NCBI RefSeq assembly: GCF_011064825.1
Contig: NZ_CP048751.1
Span: 372,001 to 436,000 of the forward strand
From: Brevundimonas mediterranea
Lineage (GTDB): Bacteria > Pseudomonadota > Alphaproteobacteria > Caulobacterales > Caulobacteraceae
Reading direction: 5' to 3'
Length of the DNA stretch: 64,000 nucleotides
A program made the translations under genes and the position numbers. The notes under the pieces were generated by a model. That model was not told where the DNA came from and searched no databases. It worked only from the letters and a program-made list of their open reading frames with translations. Below are positions 1-9,700 of this stretch, one piece after another. Position 1 is the stretch's first letter; every line of letters starts with the position of its first letter.

Positions 1-11
1 CTTGCCCGAGA

Positions 12-788
12 ATGCGGCGCCTTGTTGGGCCCATGCCCAAGACCCCATCGCCCCCGACCTCCGCCCTGAATGAAGCCCGCGAAATTGGGAGCGTCCTGCT
101 CGGCGCCCTGGTCCTGGCGAGCTTGATCCGGATTCTGCTGTTTCAGCCCTTCACCATTCCCTCGTCCTCGATGGAGCCCGGCCTGGTCACCGGCGACTAT
201 ATCGTCGTGTCCAAATACGCCTATGGCTGGAGCCGGGCCTCCCTGCCCTTCAACCTTCCGGTCTGGAGGGGCCGCCTGTTCGAGCGGCCGGCGGCGCGGG
301 GCGACGTCGTCGTCTTCCGCCTGCCGCGTGATCCGGAACAGGTCTGGATCAAACGGGTGATCGGCCTGCCCGGCGATAGGGTTCAGGTCCGGGCCGGACA
401 GGTCTTCGTGAACGGCCGCGCCATAGACCAGACCCGGCAGAGCATCGTCCGCGACCATGACGCGCCCCAGCGGAGCGTGCTGGAAGTCCGCGAAACCCTG
501 GCCGGCGGCAAGACCTATGTCACCTACGACGGCGGCCCCGATCAGGCCGGCGACGACACGTCGGTCTATCGGGTCCCAGCGGGTCAGTATTTCATGATGG
601 GCGATAATCGCGACAACTCGCTGGACAGCCGCTGGCCGTCCGCCATCGGCGTCGGCCTGCTGCCGGCCGCGAATATCGTCGGTCGGGCCGAGATCGTCGT
701 GGCGTCCTGGAAACCCGGCGCCGGCCTGTTCAAGCCCTGGACCTGGCTGAACCTTCAGTGGGGTCGGTTCCTGGCCCCTGTCCGCTAG
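12..788 (+). CDS. lepB: Signal peptidase I (LepB)
   Basis: Membrane serine protease that removes signal peptides from exported proteins, of typical length at 258 aa. A hydrophobic segment (about residues 28-45) is followed by the catalytic-serine motif PSSSMEPG (Ser53), the catalytic lysine in WIKRVIGLPGD (Lys114) and the late conserved box GDNRDNSLDSR (about 196-206). These are the family's S-K dyad boxes in the right order. The start is uncertain: the ATG at 33 (MPKTPSP) is an alternative and neither start has a clear ribosome site in the few bases visible. Its TAG stop overlaps tail to tail the stop of the next, opposite-strand gene inside the palindrome CTAG. Confidence 0.96.
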   Translation: MRRLVGPMPKTPSPPTSALNEAREIGSVLLGALVLASLIRILLFQPFTIPSSSMEPGLVTGDYIVVSKYAYGWSRASLPFNLPVWRGRLFERPAARGDVVVFRLPRDPEQVWIKRVIGLPGDRVQVRAGQVFVNGRAIDQTRQSIVRDHDAPQRSVLEVRETLAGGKTYVTYDGGPDQAGDDTSVYRVPAGQYFMMGDNRDNSLDSRWPSAIGVGLLPAANIVGRAEIVVASWKPGAGLFKPWTWLNLQWGRFLAPVR

Positions 789-1126
789 CGGGCGCGAAAC
801 TCGTCGAAGCGGATCACGCCGTCATGGTTGCGGTCCAGGCGGTCGAAGTCGGCTTTGCTCGGCGCGACGGACTGGGCCAGCGAAGGCGCGGCCGCCGCCC
901 CCAGCGCCAGGCCGGCCACGGCGGCGGCCAGCAGCGGACGCCATCCCATGCCAACCGACGGCCGGGCTTCAGCGGATCGGTCGAGCTCGGCCTCTATGAA
1001 GCTGCGGATCGCGTCGCTGGCCGTGCGGCCTTCGGCGCGGCACCGGCTCATAAAGGCCGTCTTGGTCACATAGGGCAGGCGAACCTCGACCGTTTCGCTC
1101 TTTTTCGGCGGTCTTTGTCGGTTCAT
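785..1126 (-). CDS. Membrane-anchored EF-hand protein with ribbon-helix-helix-like N terminus
   Basis: Small protein of 113 aa in three parts. The N-terminal ~50 residues resemble a ribbon-helix-helix fold (SETVEVRLPYVTK strand followed by two helices). A hydrophobic Ala/Leu-rich segment lies at about residues 63-85. The C-terminal EF-hand loop DRNHDGVIRFDE has the canonical calcium-ligand pattern D-x-N-x-D-G-x-I-x-x-x-E. I start it at the second Met because GGAGGG lies just upstream of it; an in-frame ATG 12 bases earlier is possible. No function can be assigned; calcium-dependent signalling at the membrane is inference only. Confidence 0.7.
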   Translation of the reverse strand: MNRQRPPKKSETVEVRLPYVTKTAFMSRCRAEGRTASDAIRSFIEAELDRSAEARPSVGMGWRPLLAAAVAGLALGAAAAPSLAQSVAPSKADFDRLDRNHDGVIRFDEFRAR

Positions 1127-1147
1127 CTCGCCCTCCATGGCGACGGT

Positions 1148-1813
1148 CTAGTTCTTACAGCCCACCACCCAGGCGTCGTAATTGGGATTCTGAAGCCCGC
1201 TGACGGCCGGGGACGAGGCGAACATCCAGCCGCGGTAGATCTGGCGCGGTTCGGCCGGCTGGTTGGCGCCGCGCGATTGCAGCGAGACATCGACGTAGGC
1301 GATAGCGTCTTCGGTCAGTTCGTCAGGCGTCGAGACTTCGCAGGCTCGGACGCTGAAGATCAGGTTGCGGTTGAAGCGGACCGGACGGCCGCCGACTTCG
1401 ACCTCGAACTTCATGGTCTCGGCTGTGGTCTTGTCGATAGCCTGGATGACGGCGAACTTGCGCCGCTGGCGGCGAGCGGGCGTGGCCGGCTGTTCGATGG
1501 CCTTTTCGACCACCGGCTTTTCGGAGGCGGCTTCTTCCTCGGCCTTTTCCGCGACGGCCTCATCCTCGGCGATGACGACGGAGGGCGGCGGCGTCACCGC
1601 CACCGGCGTCCGGGGCGCGGGTGCGGCGGCCGGGGCGGTCTCGGTCGGCGCATTGGCGGGTTGGGCCGGCGTGGTGCGCAGGATGTCGCCGATGGGATCC
1701 TGGACCGGACGGGCCTCGCGCGGCGAGTCCTGAAGGACGCTGGCGGTCACCGCCCCGGCGCTGAGCGCCGCGACGACGGCCGCCCCGCCCAGCAGGAGCC
1801 GATTCGGTCTCAC
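1148..1813 (-). CDS. DUF2155 domain-containing protein
   Basis: A 221-aa exported protein with an N-terminal hydrophobic segment (RLLLGGAAVVAALSAGAVTAS), a long Pro/Ala/Glu-rich linker and a conserved C-terminal domain (KFAVIQAIDKTTAETMKFEV and GWMFASSPAVSGLQNPNYDAWV) that matches the alphaproteobacterial DUF2155 family. A GTG start at 1813 overlaps the TGA stop of the upstream NDUFA12 gene (GTGA), so the two are translationally coupled. A longer in-frame reading from 2179 exists, but its first 122 residues only shadow NDUFA12. Molecular function is unknown; the pairing with NDUFA12 is commonly seen in alphaproteobacteria. Confidence 0.88.
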   Translation of the reverse strand: MRPNRLLLGGAAVVAALSAGAVTASVLQDSPREARPVQDPIGDILRTTPAQPANAPTETAPAAAPAPRTPVAVTPPPSVVIAEDEAVAEKAEEEAASEKPVVEKAIEQPATPARRQRRKFAVIQAIDKTTAETMKFEVEVGGRPVRFNRNLIFSVRACEVSTPDELTEDAIAYVDVSLQSRGANQPAEPRQIYRGWMFASSPAVSGLQNPNYDAWVVGCKN

Positions 1814-2217
1814 TCGGGCGTCCAGGCCTGATAGTCGCCGGTCGCGGCGGGGCGTTTGGCCTCGGCGGCCAAAGAGCCTTGCGGACGCCAGGCCATCGGG
1901 GTGCCGGTGAAATTCGGCAGGTGATCCTTCTCCCACGCGCGGCGCGGCAGAGGCGCCTCGGTGGGCGGCAGGTCGAAGGTGTAGCGCAGCCAGCCGTGCC
2001 AATCGGCCGGCACCTTGGACGCGTCGGCATAGCCTTCGTACACGACCCAGCGGCGCTTGCGGCCGTCGTAGCTCGAGTTGTCCTTGGCCTCGTAATATTT
2101 GTTGCCGATCTCGTCGGTCCCGACGAAACGGCCGCGCTTGGCGATCGTGAAGAGGGTGCCGATCGTGGCCCCGTTCCACCAGGCGAAAATCTTGTTCAGC
2201 ACGTCGTCAAAACCCAC
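1810..2217 (-). CDS. NADH:ubiquinone oxidoreductase subunit NDUFA12 family protein
   Basis: A 135-aa soluble protein homologous to the complex I accessory subunit NDUFA12 (B17.2), which sits on the hydrophilic arm of respiratory complex I. Recognisable blocks are AWWNGATIGTLF, GRFVGTDEIGNKYYE, RRWVVYEGYADASKVPADWHGWLRY and LPNFTGTPMAWRPQGSL, the latter two being the family signature. The length is normal for bacterial members. It is first in a two-gene unit with the DUF2155 gene. The presence of this accessory subunit supports an alphaproteobacterial origin. Confidence 0.93.
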   Translation of the reverse strand: MGFDDVLNKIFAWWNGATIGTLFTIAKRGRFVGTDEIGNKYYEAKDNSSYDGRKRRWVVYEGYADASKVPADWHGWLRYTFDLPPTEAPLPRRAWEKDHLPNFTGTPMAWRPQGSLAAEAKRPAATGDYQAWTPE

Positions 2218-2414
2218 GCGAAATTCCCGCAGAAAAAGAGCCTGCGGCCGGAGCGGATCATAGGAACACTCGCCCCCTTCGTCCAGCAGACACGTTCGCA
2301 GAAGCGGGAAAAGCAGTCGGCATGAACCGTCTTGCAGAACTCGGGCTCCGCGATCTGACGCGCCGCCCGCCGAAACGCCTCCACGACCACCATCCGTCGG
2401 AGCCCTGTCGCCCC

Positions 2415-3683
2415 CTAACCCAAAGCTGATCCGATCAGGCTCTTCAGGCGATAGGCGGCGACGATCCGGGCGGTCCTGGCCTGGGTGGCGGCAGCGGCGG
2501 CGGCCGTGGCTTCGCGCTCGGCGTTCAGCAGGTCGATCTGGGGTTTCAGTCCGACGCGGACTTCATGTCGAACGCTGGCCAGGGCCTGGACCGCGGCCGC
2601 GCTTTGTTCGTCGGACGCCTGGGCCACCAGTTCGGCGGTGTGAATGTCCTGCCAGGCGGCGAGAACCTGTTCCTCCAGGCCCATGCGGGCGGCGCGCAGC
2701 CGGGCGGAGGCGGCGCGGACATCGGCGCTGGTCTCGGCGATCTTGCCGGACGTCAGGCCGCCGCTGAACAGAGTCCAGCGGCCGCGGATTCCCACGGTCG
2801 CGCTGTCGGCGCGATAGTCCGGAAAGAACTGGTCACGAACCGAGCCCGCCTCGACGAAGGCGCTGACGGTCGGCAGGCGTTCGCCGCGCGCGGCGCGGGC
2901 GGCGGCCTCGGCCGCCTCGAGATCGGCCCGCGCCTGACGCAGGGCGGGGCTGCCGCCCATGGCGATCGCCATCGCATCGTCGAGTGAGCCGGGCAGAGGC
3001 GGATTGGGTGGAATCGGTTGCAGATCAACCGGCTCGAGGCCGGTCAGATTGCGGTAACGGGCGCGGGCGGAAACCTGCATTCCCTCCGCGCGGGCCAGGT
3101 CGGCGCGGGCCTCGGCGGCGCGCGACGCGGCCTGGGCGACGTCGGTGCTGGGGGTTTCGCCGGTCCGGAAGCGCTCGCGCGCCTGTCGCTCGATTTCCAC
3201 CGTCTGGCCCGCCAGCTCGCGATACAGCCTCAACACGTCGCTGGCGGCGAGCATATCGCCATAGGCCTGAACCACCGCCAGGACGACCTGCCCCTGAACG
3301 GCGTCGCCGCCGGCCTCGGCTGCAGCCATGCCTGCGCGCGCTTGCGCGATCCCCGCCGCCGCGCGTCCCCCGGTGAACAGGGGCTGTTCGAGCGTCAACT
3401 GGGCCGCCCGAGGCGTGACGTCCGCCGCGCCCAGACCGAAGAACGCCTTCGGATCAAGCCGGCCCTGACCGACCGTCCCGCTGAGGCTCAGCGAAGGCGC
3501 TCGCGCTGAGCGCGCCTGCTGCAACCGGCCTTTCGCGGCGTCGGCGCCGGCGTCGGCCTCGGCGATTTCGGGCGCATGGGCGATAGCGGCGGCGATGGCC
3601 TCCTCCAGCGTCGTCGCCTGCGCCAGACCGGGTGCGGCCAGGAACAGGACCAAGGCCCAGGGCGCAGCGTGGCGCAGGCTCAT
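2415..3683 (-). CDS. TolC family outer membrane efflux protein
   Basis: A 422-aa outer-membrane channel subunit with signal peptide (PWALVLFLAAPGLAQA) followed by the two repeated TolC-type helical/strand modules (TLEEAIAAAIAHAPEIAEADA near the N terminus; VGLKPQIDLLNAERE near the C terminus). The ATG at 3683 overlaps the stop of the DUF2892 gene (ATGA); the longer upstream reading is a shadow of that gene. It probably completes the tripartite pump whose adaptor and permease are encoded divergently at 5.7-9.9 kb, with which it shares the sulfide-oxidation genes in between. Substrate unknown. Confidence 0.9.
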   Translation of the reverse strand: MSLRHAAPWALVLFLAAPGLAQATTLEEAIAAAIAHAPEIAEADAGADAAKGRLQQARSARAPSLSLSGTVGQGRLDPKAFFGLGAADVTPRAAQLTLEQPLFTGGRAAAGIAQARAGMAAAEAGGDAVQGQVVLAVVQAYGDMLAASDVLRLYRELAGQTVEIERQARERFRTGETPSTDVAQAASRAAEARADLARAEGMQVSARARYRNLTGLEPVDLQPIPPNPPLPGSLDDAMAIAMGGSPALRQARADLEAAEAAARAARGERLPTVSAFVEAGSVRDQFFPDYRADSATVGIRGRWTLFSGGLTSGKIAETSADVRAASARLRAARMGLEEQVLAAWQDIHTAELVAQASDEQSAAAVQALASVRHEVRVGLKPQIDLLNAEREATAAAAAATQARTARIVAAYRLKSLIGSALG

Positions 3684-3883
3684 CGGAAGGCGTTCCCCGG
3701 ACGCAGACCCAGCGCCTTGAACACCATGGCCGCCGGGCAGAAGCCGGTGAAACCGGACTGGATCATGTTCAGCCCTGCGAAGACGGTCAGGGCGATCCAC
3801 CAGGGATGGACGGCGTAGGACAAGGCCACGCCCGCCAGCACGACGCATCCGGCGAAGATCACGACAGCACGATCAAGGTTCAT
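3680..3883 (-). CDS. DUF2892 small membrane protein (YgaP transmembrane-like)
   Basis: A 67-aa protein with two hydrophobic segments (about residues 5-25 and 28-45) and the conserved FTGFCPAAMVFKALGL motif. This is the DUF2892 domain that in YgaP-type proteins is fused to a rhodanese. Here the rhodanese is encoded separately on the other side of the sulfide:quinone oxidoreductase gene. The single cysteine in FCPA is a plausible sulfur-relay residue (inference). It overlaps the TolC-type gene by four bases and follows sqr on the same strand. Confidence 0.85.
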   Translation of the reverse strand: MNLDRAVVIFAGCVVLAGVALSYAVHPWWIALTVFAGLNMIQSGFTGFCPAAMVFKALGLRPGNAFR

Positions 3884-3912
3884 CGGTAGGCTCCAGATTT
3901 AGAGGGAGGGGG

Positions 3913-5190
3913 TCACATGCGAAGCTTGCGGATGCCCATGATGTGCATCGCCAGCCGCTCGTAGGAGGGTTCGCTTTCGCCCCTGCGCACCTTGCGCAGG
4001 AAATATTTCTCGAAGCCGACCTTGGCTAGGTGGACCCATTTGCCGCTCGCGGCCCAGTTGACGTTGCGCGGCGGAATTTGCGGCTGGGCCACGAAGGCGA
4101 CGCCGCCGTCCCCGAAGTCCGCCAGACAGACGGCGTTCCAGGTCGCCTCGGCCTCGGGCGTCTCGCCAGCGATCAGGGCGGCCAGATTGGCGGCGACGGC
4201 GGTGACCATGCTTTCGATCATGAAACCGGTCTTGGGCACCCCAACGGGAACAGGCGTCGGGCCGGTCGGGGCGATGGCGACACAGACGCCCAGAGCGAAG
4301 ATCTCCGGGAAGGCGGGATTGCGCTGATGCTTGTCGATCAGGATGAAGCCGCGCGGATTGGTCAGGCCCGGGATGTCGCGGACCGCAGGCACGCCTCGGA
4401 ACGCCGGCAGCATCATCGAATAGCCGAAGGGCAGTTGATGGGTCTTGGCGACAGCGCCGTCCTCGGCGATCTCCTCGACGTGCATCAGGCCCGGCTCGAC
4501 CTTGGCGACACGGGCGTTGGTGATCCACTTGATGTGCCGCTCGCGCAGCTTGCTTTCCATCAGGGACTTGGTGTCCCCGACGCCGTCGAGGCCGAGGTGG
4601 CCGATATAGGGTTCGGCGGTGACGAAGGTCATCGGCGCCCGATCCCGGATTTTGCGCCGTCGCAGCTCGGTATCCAGGATCAGTGCGAACTCATAGGCCG
4701 GGCCGTAGCAGGACGCGCCCTGGACGGCGCCGACGACGATGGGGCCGGGGTTCTCCACATAGGCGTCGAACATGTTGGCGGCGTGCGAGGCGTGCGACGT
4801 CTGGCAGACTGACACCGTGTAGCCATCCGGCCCCAGCCCTTCGATTTCATCGAAGGCCAGATCGGGGCCTGTCGCAATTACGAGATAATCGTAATCGACA
4901 CTGTCGCCGTTGTGTAACTCGACCCGTTTTTCTGCAGCGTGAAGCCGTTTCGCCCCCACCGCCGTGAAGCCGATCTTCTTGCGGGCGAAAATCGGCGGCA
5001 GATGAACCTGAATCTCCTCCGGCTCCCGCCAGCGAACAGCGACCCAAGGGTTTGATGGAACGAAAGAATAAGTCTCCGACTCGGCGATCATCATCACCTC
5101 GGCGCGCCCCTTGACGGCCGCTCTTATCTCATAGGCGGCGATTGTGCCGCCCAGTCCGGCGCCGATGATCACAATTTTGGGCTTGGCCAT
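3913..5190 (-). CDS. sqr: Sulfide:quinone oxidoreductase
   Basis: A 425-aa membrane-associated flavoprotein that oxidises sulfide to polysulfide or persulfide and passes electrons to quinone. The N-terminal dinucleotide motif IIGAGLGGTIAAYEI binds FAD; the second flavin motif is PEIFALGVCVAIAP. Cysteines at about 129, 161 (GASCYGPAYEF) and 355 sit almost exactly where the three redox cysteines lie in characterised SQRs (about 128, 160 and 356). The C terminus is the amphipathic, basic type that docks on the membrane. It heads a minus-strand unit with DUF2892 and TolC genes and shares a divergent AT-rich promoter region with the rhodanese gene. Confidence 0.93.
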   Translation of the reverse strand: MAKPKIVIIGAGLGGTIAAYEIRAAVKGRAEVMMIAESETYSFVPSNPWVAVRWREPEEIQVHLPPIFARKKIGFTAVGAKRLHAAEKRVELHNGDSVDYDYLVIATGPDLAFDEIEGLGPDGYTVSVCQTSHASHAANMFDAYVENPGPIVVGAVQGASCYGPAYEFALILDTELRRRKIRDRAPMTFVTAEPYIGHLGLDGVGDTKSLMESKLRERHIKWITNARVAKVEPGLMHVEEIAEDGAVAKTHQLPFGYSMMLPAFRGVPAVRDIPGLTNPRGFILIDKHQRNPAFPEIFALGVCVAIAPTGPTPVPVGVPKTGFMIESMVTAVAANLAALIAGETPEAEATWNAVCLADFGDGGVAFVAQPQIPPRNVNWAASGKWVHLAKVGFEKYFLRKVRRGESEPSYERLAMHIMGIRKLRM

Positions 5191-5308
5191 GTTTCCCTCC
5201 AGAAGGCGTTTCCATCGCCCTTATGTGCTTGACCGAATATAATGATTACATGATATACACAATAATAAAAGTATGACACCGCGTTCGGCGGGTCCATGGA
5301 GGTCGAAA
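5191..5308. promoter_or_regulatory. Divergent AT-rich control region between sqr and rhodanese
   Basis: This 118-bp gap between divergent genes is strikingly AT-rich at 5237-5276 (for example ATAATGATTACATGATATAC) against high-GC surroundings. It contains AAGTATGA at 5268-5275, a half-site also seen in front of the persulfide-dioxygenase-like gene at 37.4 kb. A BigR/SqrR-like repressor encoded at 10.3 kb is the obvious candidate to bind here; that link is inference. Confidence 0.5.
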
Positions 5309-5647
5309 ATGTTCGGATTTGGAAAGCCCAAGGCCCATCGGGAGATCGGCCCGGCCGATCTGAAAACCATGCTCGCCCAGGATCAGGTCCTGCTGGTCGA
5401 TGTGCGGGAAGCGGGCGAGTTCGCCGCCGAGCATATCGCGGGCGCCGTGAACCTGCCGCTCTCGTCCTTCGACCCCGCCCGCCTTCCCCAGGCGGACGGA
5501 AAGACGGTCGTCCTCCAATGCGCGGGCGGAAAGCGGTCGGGCATGGCGCTGGAACGCTGCGCCAAGGCCCAGGCTGCGATCGATACGCACCTGGCGGGCG
5601 GACTCGGGGCCTGGAAGTCGGCGGGCCTTCCGGTCGAGCGCGGCTGA
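5309..5647 (+). CDS. Single-domain rhodanese sulfurtransferase
   Basis: A 112-aa rhodanese-fold protein, a single catalytic domain that transfers sulfane sulfur. It shows the fold landmarks LLVDVREAGEFAAEHIAGAVNLP and the active-site loop LQCAGGKRSG with the persulfide-forming Cys71. The start at 5309 is chosen because GGAGG lies seven bases upstream; an upstream in-frame ATG has no such site. It is the first gene of a plus-strand run with the RND adaptor and pump and is divergent from sqr. It likely takes persulfide sulfur produced by SQR. Confidence 0.92.
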   Translation: MFGFGKPKAHREIGPADLKTMLAQDQVLLVDVREAGEFAAEHIAGAVNLPLSSFDPARLPQADGKTVVLQCAGGKRSGMALERCAKAQAAIDTHLAGGLGAWKSAGLPVERG

Positions 5648-5687
5648 CGTGCGATTGATCGGCGGGGATGGTGGAAGGACGACGGCG

Positions 5688-6713
5688 ATGAAGATGTGGA
5701 CCCTGATGGCTGCGGCCGCGCTGACGCTGTCGGCGTGCGGCGGCGCGGATGAAAAGCGCGAGCCGACCGCCAAGGCGGCGCCCGCCGGCGAGCAACTCGT
5801 CCTGGCCTCGAACCTTGTCGCCGACACCAAGACCGTGGGGGGCGAGATCACCACCCGCGACCAGTCGCAAGCCCGGGCGCGCATTTCCGGCGTCCTGGTC
5901 GTCCTGTCGGTGCGCGAGGGCGATATGGTGAGCCGCGGTCAGCAGATCGGACGGGTCGTCGACGACCGGATCGGTTTCGAGACCAGGGCCTATGGCGCCC
6001 AGGTCGCCGCCGCCGAGGCGGAGGCGACGCGCGCCCGCGCCGACCTGGGACGGATCCAGGACCTTTATGACCACAATGTCTACGCCAAGGCGCGCCTGGA
6101 TCAGGCCGTCGCGGCGTCGCGCGCCGCAGACGCCCAGGCCGCCGCCGCCCGCGCCGAACGCGGCGCCAGCGCCAGCATGGCCGGCCAGGGGGCGATCCTA
6201 GCGCCGGCCGCCGGCCGCGTCTTGAAGGTCGAGGTCACGGCCGGATCCGTGGTCAGCCCCGGAATGTCGGTCGCGACGATCACCGCAGGCCCCCCCGTGC
6301 TTCGTCTCGAACTCCCCGAATCCCTTGCCGGCCGGGTCAAGCCCGGCGCGCGCGTCCTGCTGACGGCGGACGATCTGCCGGTCGAAGCGCGCCAGGGACA
6401 GGTGACGCAGGTCTATCCCGCCATCGTCGGCGGGCGGATTCAGATTGATGCGGCCGTACCGGGCCTGACCACCGAACTGGTCGGCCGCAGGGTCGCGGCC
6501 TCGATCGAGATCGGCCAACGTCAGGCCCTGACCGTACCCCGGCGTTTCGTCACGACGCGTTATGGTCTGGACTATGTGGAAGTGATTTCACCTGACCGGA
6601 AACCCAGCGCCGTCCCGGTTCAGACGGCGCCGACGAACGACCCTGAAACGGTCGAAATCCTGAGCGGCGTCAAGGCCGGCGACAGGCTGGTCGCGACGAG
6701 GACGCAAGGATGA
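5688..6713 (+). CDS. RND efflux periplasmic adaptor lipoprotein
   Basis: A 341-aa membrane-fusion protein of an RND pump. The N-terminal lipobox LTLSACGG marks it as a lipoprotein. A lipoyl-like half (ARISGVLVVLSVREGDMVSRGQQIG), a coiled-coil hairpin rich in Ala/Arg (about 95-165), the returning lipoyl half (GAILAPAAGRVLKVEVTAGSVV) and a beta-barrel follow. The start at 5688 has GGAAGGA upstream. It overlaps the pump gene by four bases. Because it lies between rhodanese and an ArsR regulator, export of a sulfur compound or stress metabolite is plausible but not shown. Confidence 0.92.
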   Translation: MKMWTLMAAAALTLSACGGADEKREPTAKAAPAGEQLVLASNLVADTKTVGGEITTRDQSQARARISGVLVVLSVREGDMVSRGQQIGRVVDDRIGFETRAYGAQVAAAEAEATRARADLGRIQDLYDHNVYAKARLDQAVAASRAADAQAAAARAERGASASMAGQGAILAPAAGRVLKVEVTAGSVVSPGMSVATITAGPPVLRLELPESLAGRVKPGARVLLTADDLPVEARQGQVTQVYPAIVGGRIQIDAAVPGLTTELVGRRVAASIEIGQRQALTVPRRFVTTRYGLDYVEVISPDRKPSAVPVQTAPTNDPETVEILSGVKAGDRLVATRTQG

Positions 6714-9700
6714 AACTGGGCCTTTCCGGGCGCCTGACGCGCTTCACCATCACCTCTCCGCTGACGCCGCTGTTCCTGCTGGCGGCCATCGCCGTCGGCC
6801 TGCTGGCCCTGTTCTCGATCCCGCGCGAGGAAGAGCCGCAGATCAGCGTGCCCATGGTCGACATCCAGGTGGCGGCGCCCGGTCTGGCGGCCCCCGATGC
6901 GGTCGAACTGATCGGGATTCCCCTCGAGACCATCGTCAAGAGCGTGAACGGGGTCGAGCACGTCTACACCCAGGCCGAAGACAATGGGGTGCTGGTGACG
7001 GCGCGCTTCCTGGTGGGGTCCAACCCCGAGGACGCCGCCATCCGGATCGAGGAAAAGCTGCGCGCCAACCGGGACCGGATTCCGGTGGGGGTCCCCGATC
7101 CCAAGGTGACGGTGCGCGGCATCGACGACGTGCCGGCCATCGTCCTGACCCTGACCCCGAAACCGGGAGCGGCGGGCCAGTGGACCGATCAGGCCCTCTA
7201 TGATCTGGCGCACAAGCTGCGCACCGAAATCGCCAAGGTCGATAATGTGGGCCTGACGTTCGTCACCGGCGGTCGGCCCGACGAGATCCGCATCGCTCCT
7301 GATCCCGCAAAGCTGAATCAGTATGGCGTGCCGCTGGGCCGTGTGATCGAGGCGGCGTCTCAGGCCAACCGCAGCTTCCCGGTCGGCAATGTCCGCGAGG
7401 ACGGCCAGGCCGTGGCCGTCACCTCCGGCCGCACCCTGTCCTCGGCCCAGGAGATCGGCCTGCTGACCGTCCGTTCCGTCACCGGCGCGCCGGTCTATCT
7501 GCGCGATGTCGCGGACGTGGCCCAGGGGCCGCGAGAAGACCAGGCCCGGGTGTGGCGCTGGGCCCGGCATGACGGGCAGTGGGCCAGCACGCCCGCCGTC
7601 AGCATCGCCATCGCCAAGCGCGCCGGCGCCAATGCGGTGGTGGTGTCCGAGGCCGTGCGTCAGCGCGTCGAAAACCTGGAAGGCAAGCTGATCCCGGAGG
7701 GCGTCGAGGTCGCGGTCAGCCGCGACTACGGCGAGACGGCGAACGAAAAGGCCAACGAGCTGCTGTTCCACCTGGCTCTGGCCACGGTGTCGATCGTCGT
7801 GCTGATCGGCTTCGCCATCGGCTGGCGCGAGGCCGCCGTCACCGCCGTGGTCATTCCCACCACCATCCTGCTGACCCTCTTCGCCTCCTATGTGATGGGC
7901 TACACGATCAACCGCGTCAGCCTGTTCGCCCTCATCTTCTCCATCGGCATCCTGGTCGACGACGCCATCGTCATGATCGAGAACATCGCCCGTCACTGGG
8001 GGATGCGCGACGGGCGCAGCCGAACCGAGGCGGCCGTCGAGGCGGTGGCCGAGGTCGGCAATCCCACCGTCGTGGCGACCCTGACCGTCGTGGCGGCCCT
8101 GCTGCCCATGCTGTTCGTGTCAGGTCTGATGGGTCCCTATATGGCGCCCATCCCGGTCAACGCCTCGGCGGCGATGATCTTCTCCTTCTTCGTCGCGGTG
8201 GTGATCGCGCCGTGGCTGATGATCCGGTTTGCGCGAAAGACCCTGGCCCACGGCCAGCACGATCACGCCCATGAAGAGGGCGGCGGCAAGCTGGGACAGC
8301 TGTACGCCCGCGTGGCGCATCGCGTGATCGACAAGCGGTCCTCGGCCCGCAACTTCCTGATCGGCGTCGGCCTCGCCACCCTGGTCGCCTGTTCGATGTT
8401 CTACTTCAAGGCGGTGACCGTGAAACTGCTGCCCTTCGACAACAAGTCGGAGATCCAGGTGGTGGTCGACATGCCCGAAGGGACCAGCCTGGAAGCCACC
8501 TCCCGTACCCTGGACGAGGCGGCGGCTCAGATTCGCACCCTGCCCGAGGCGGACGCCATGGAAGCCTATGCCGGGGCCTCGGCGCCGTTCAACTTCAACG
8601 GTCTGGTGCGGCACTATTTCCTGCGCGACCGGCCTGAGATGGGCGATCTGATGATCTCCCTTCTGCCCAAGGACGAGCGCAGCCGCTCCAGCCACGCCGT
8701 CGCGCTGGATCTGCGCGACAAGCTGAAGGCCCTGCCCCTGCCCTCCGGCGCGTCGATCAAGGTGGTCGAGACGCCGCCCGGCCCGCCCGTGCTGGCCACC
8801 CTGCTGGCGGAGATCTACGGCCCCGACGCTGAAACCCGGCGCAAGACCGCGCTGGAAGTCGAAAAACTGTTCCGCTCCGTCCCCTATATCGTCGATGTCG
8901 ACAACAGTTTCGGCCAGGAACGGCCGCGACTGCGGCTGGTCCCCGTTCGGGATCGCCTGGACTATTACGGCCTGTCCGAACGCGAGCTGCAGGATTCCAT
9001 CGGCGCGATCCTGGCCGGGTCCACGGTCGGCTATGCGCCGCGCGGCGACGGCCGCTCGCCCCTGCCGATCACCGTCGCCCTGCCGCAATCGGCGCGCAGC
9101 TGGAGCCGCACCCTGGCCACGACGCCGGTGGCGGTGACGACCGGGCCGACGGGACCGCGCCTGATCGAACTGGGCGAGGTCGTTGACGGTCGCCGTGAAG
9201 CGGGCAGTCACGCCGTCTTCCGTCGCGACGGCCGACCGCTCGACATGGTGACCGCCGAACTGGCCGGCGAATACGAGGCCCCCATCTACGGCATGCTGGC
9301 GGTCAATCGCGCCATCGAGGCCCATGACTGGGACGCGCTGGGCCTGCAGAAGCCGGCCGTCCGCCTCAATGGCCAGCCGGAGGATGAATCCGTTCCCACC
9401 CTGCTGTGGGACGGCGAGTGGGAAATCACCTGGGTCACCTTCCGCGACATGGGCGCCGCCTTCATGGTCGCCCTTCTGGGGATCTATGTGCTGGTCGTGG
9501 CCCAGTTCCACAGCTTCAAACTGCCCCTGGTCATCCTGACCCCCATCCCCCTGACCCTGATCGGCATCGTCATCGGCCACATGCTGTTCGGCGCGCCCTT
9601 CACCGCGACGTCGATGATCGGCTTCATCGCCCTGGCCGGCATCATCGTGCGCAACTCGATCCTGCTTGTGGACTTCATCCGGCACACGGCCTCGCCCGAC

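Noticed and set aside
758..1831. Long plus-strand open frame of 357 codons over the DUF2155 and EF-hand genes
   Set aside because: It is the antisense shadow of two well-supported minus-strand genes, Arg/Gly-rich and without any family pattern.
2196..2393. Minus-strand 65-codon reading upstream of the NDUFA12 gene
   Set aside because: No recognisable motif or ribosome site; it overlaps the NDUFA12 start by 22 bases. It may be noise in an ordinary 197-base gap.
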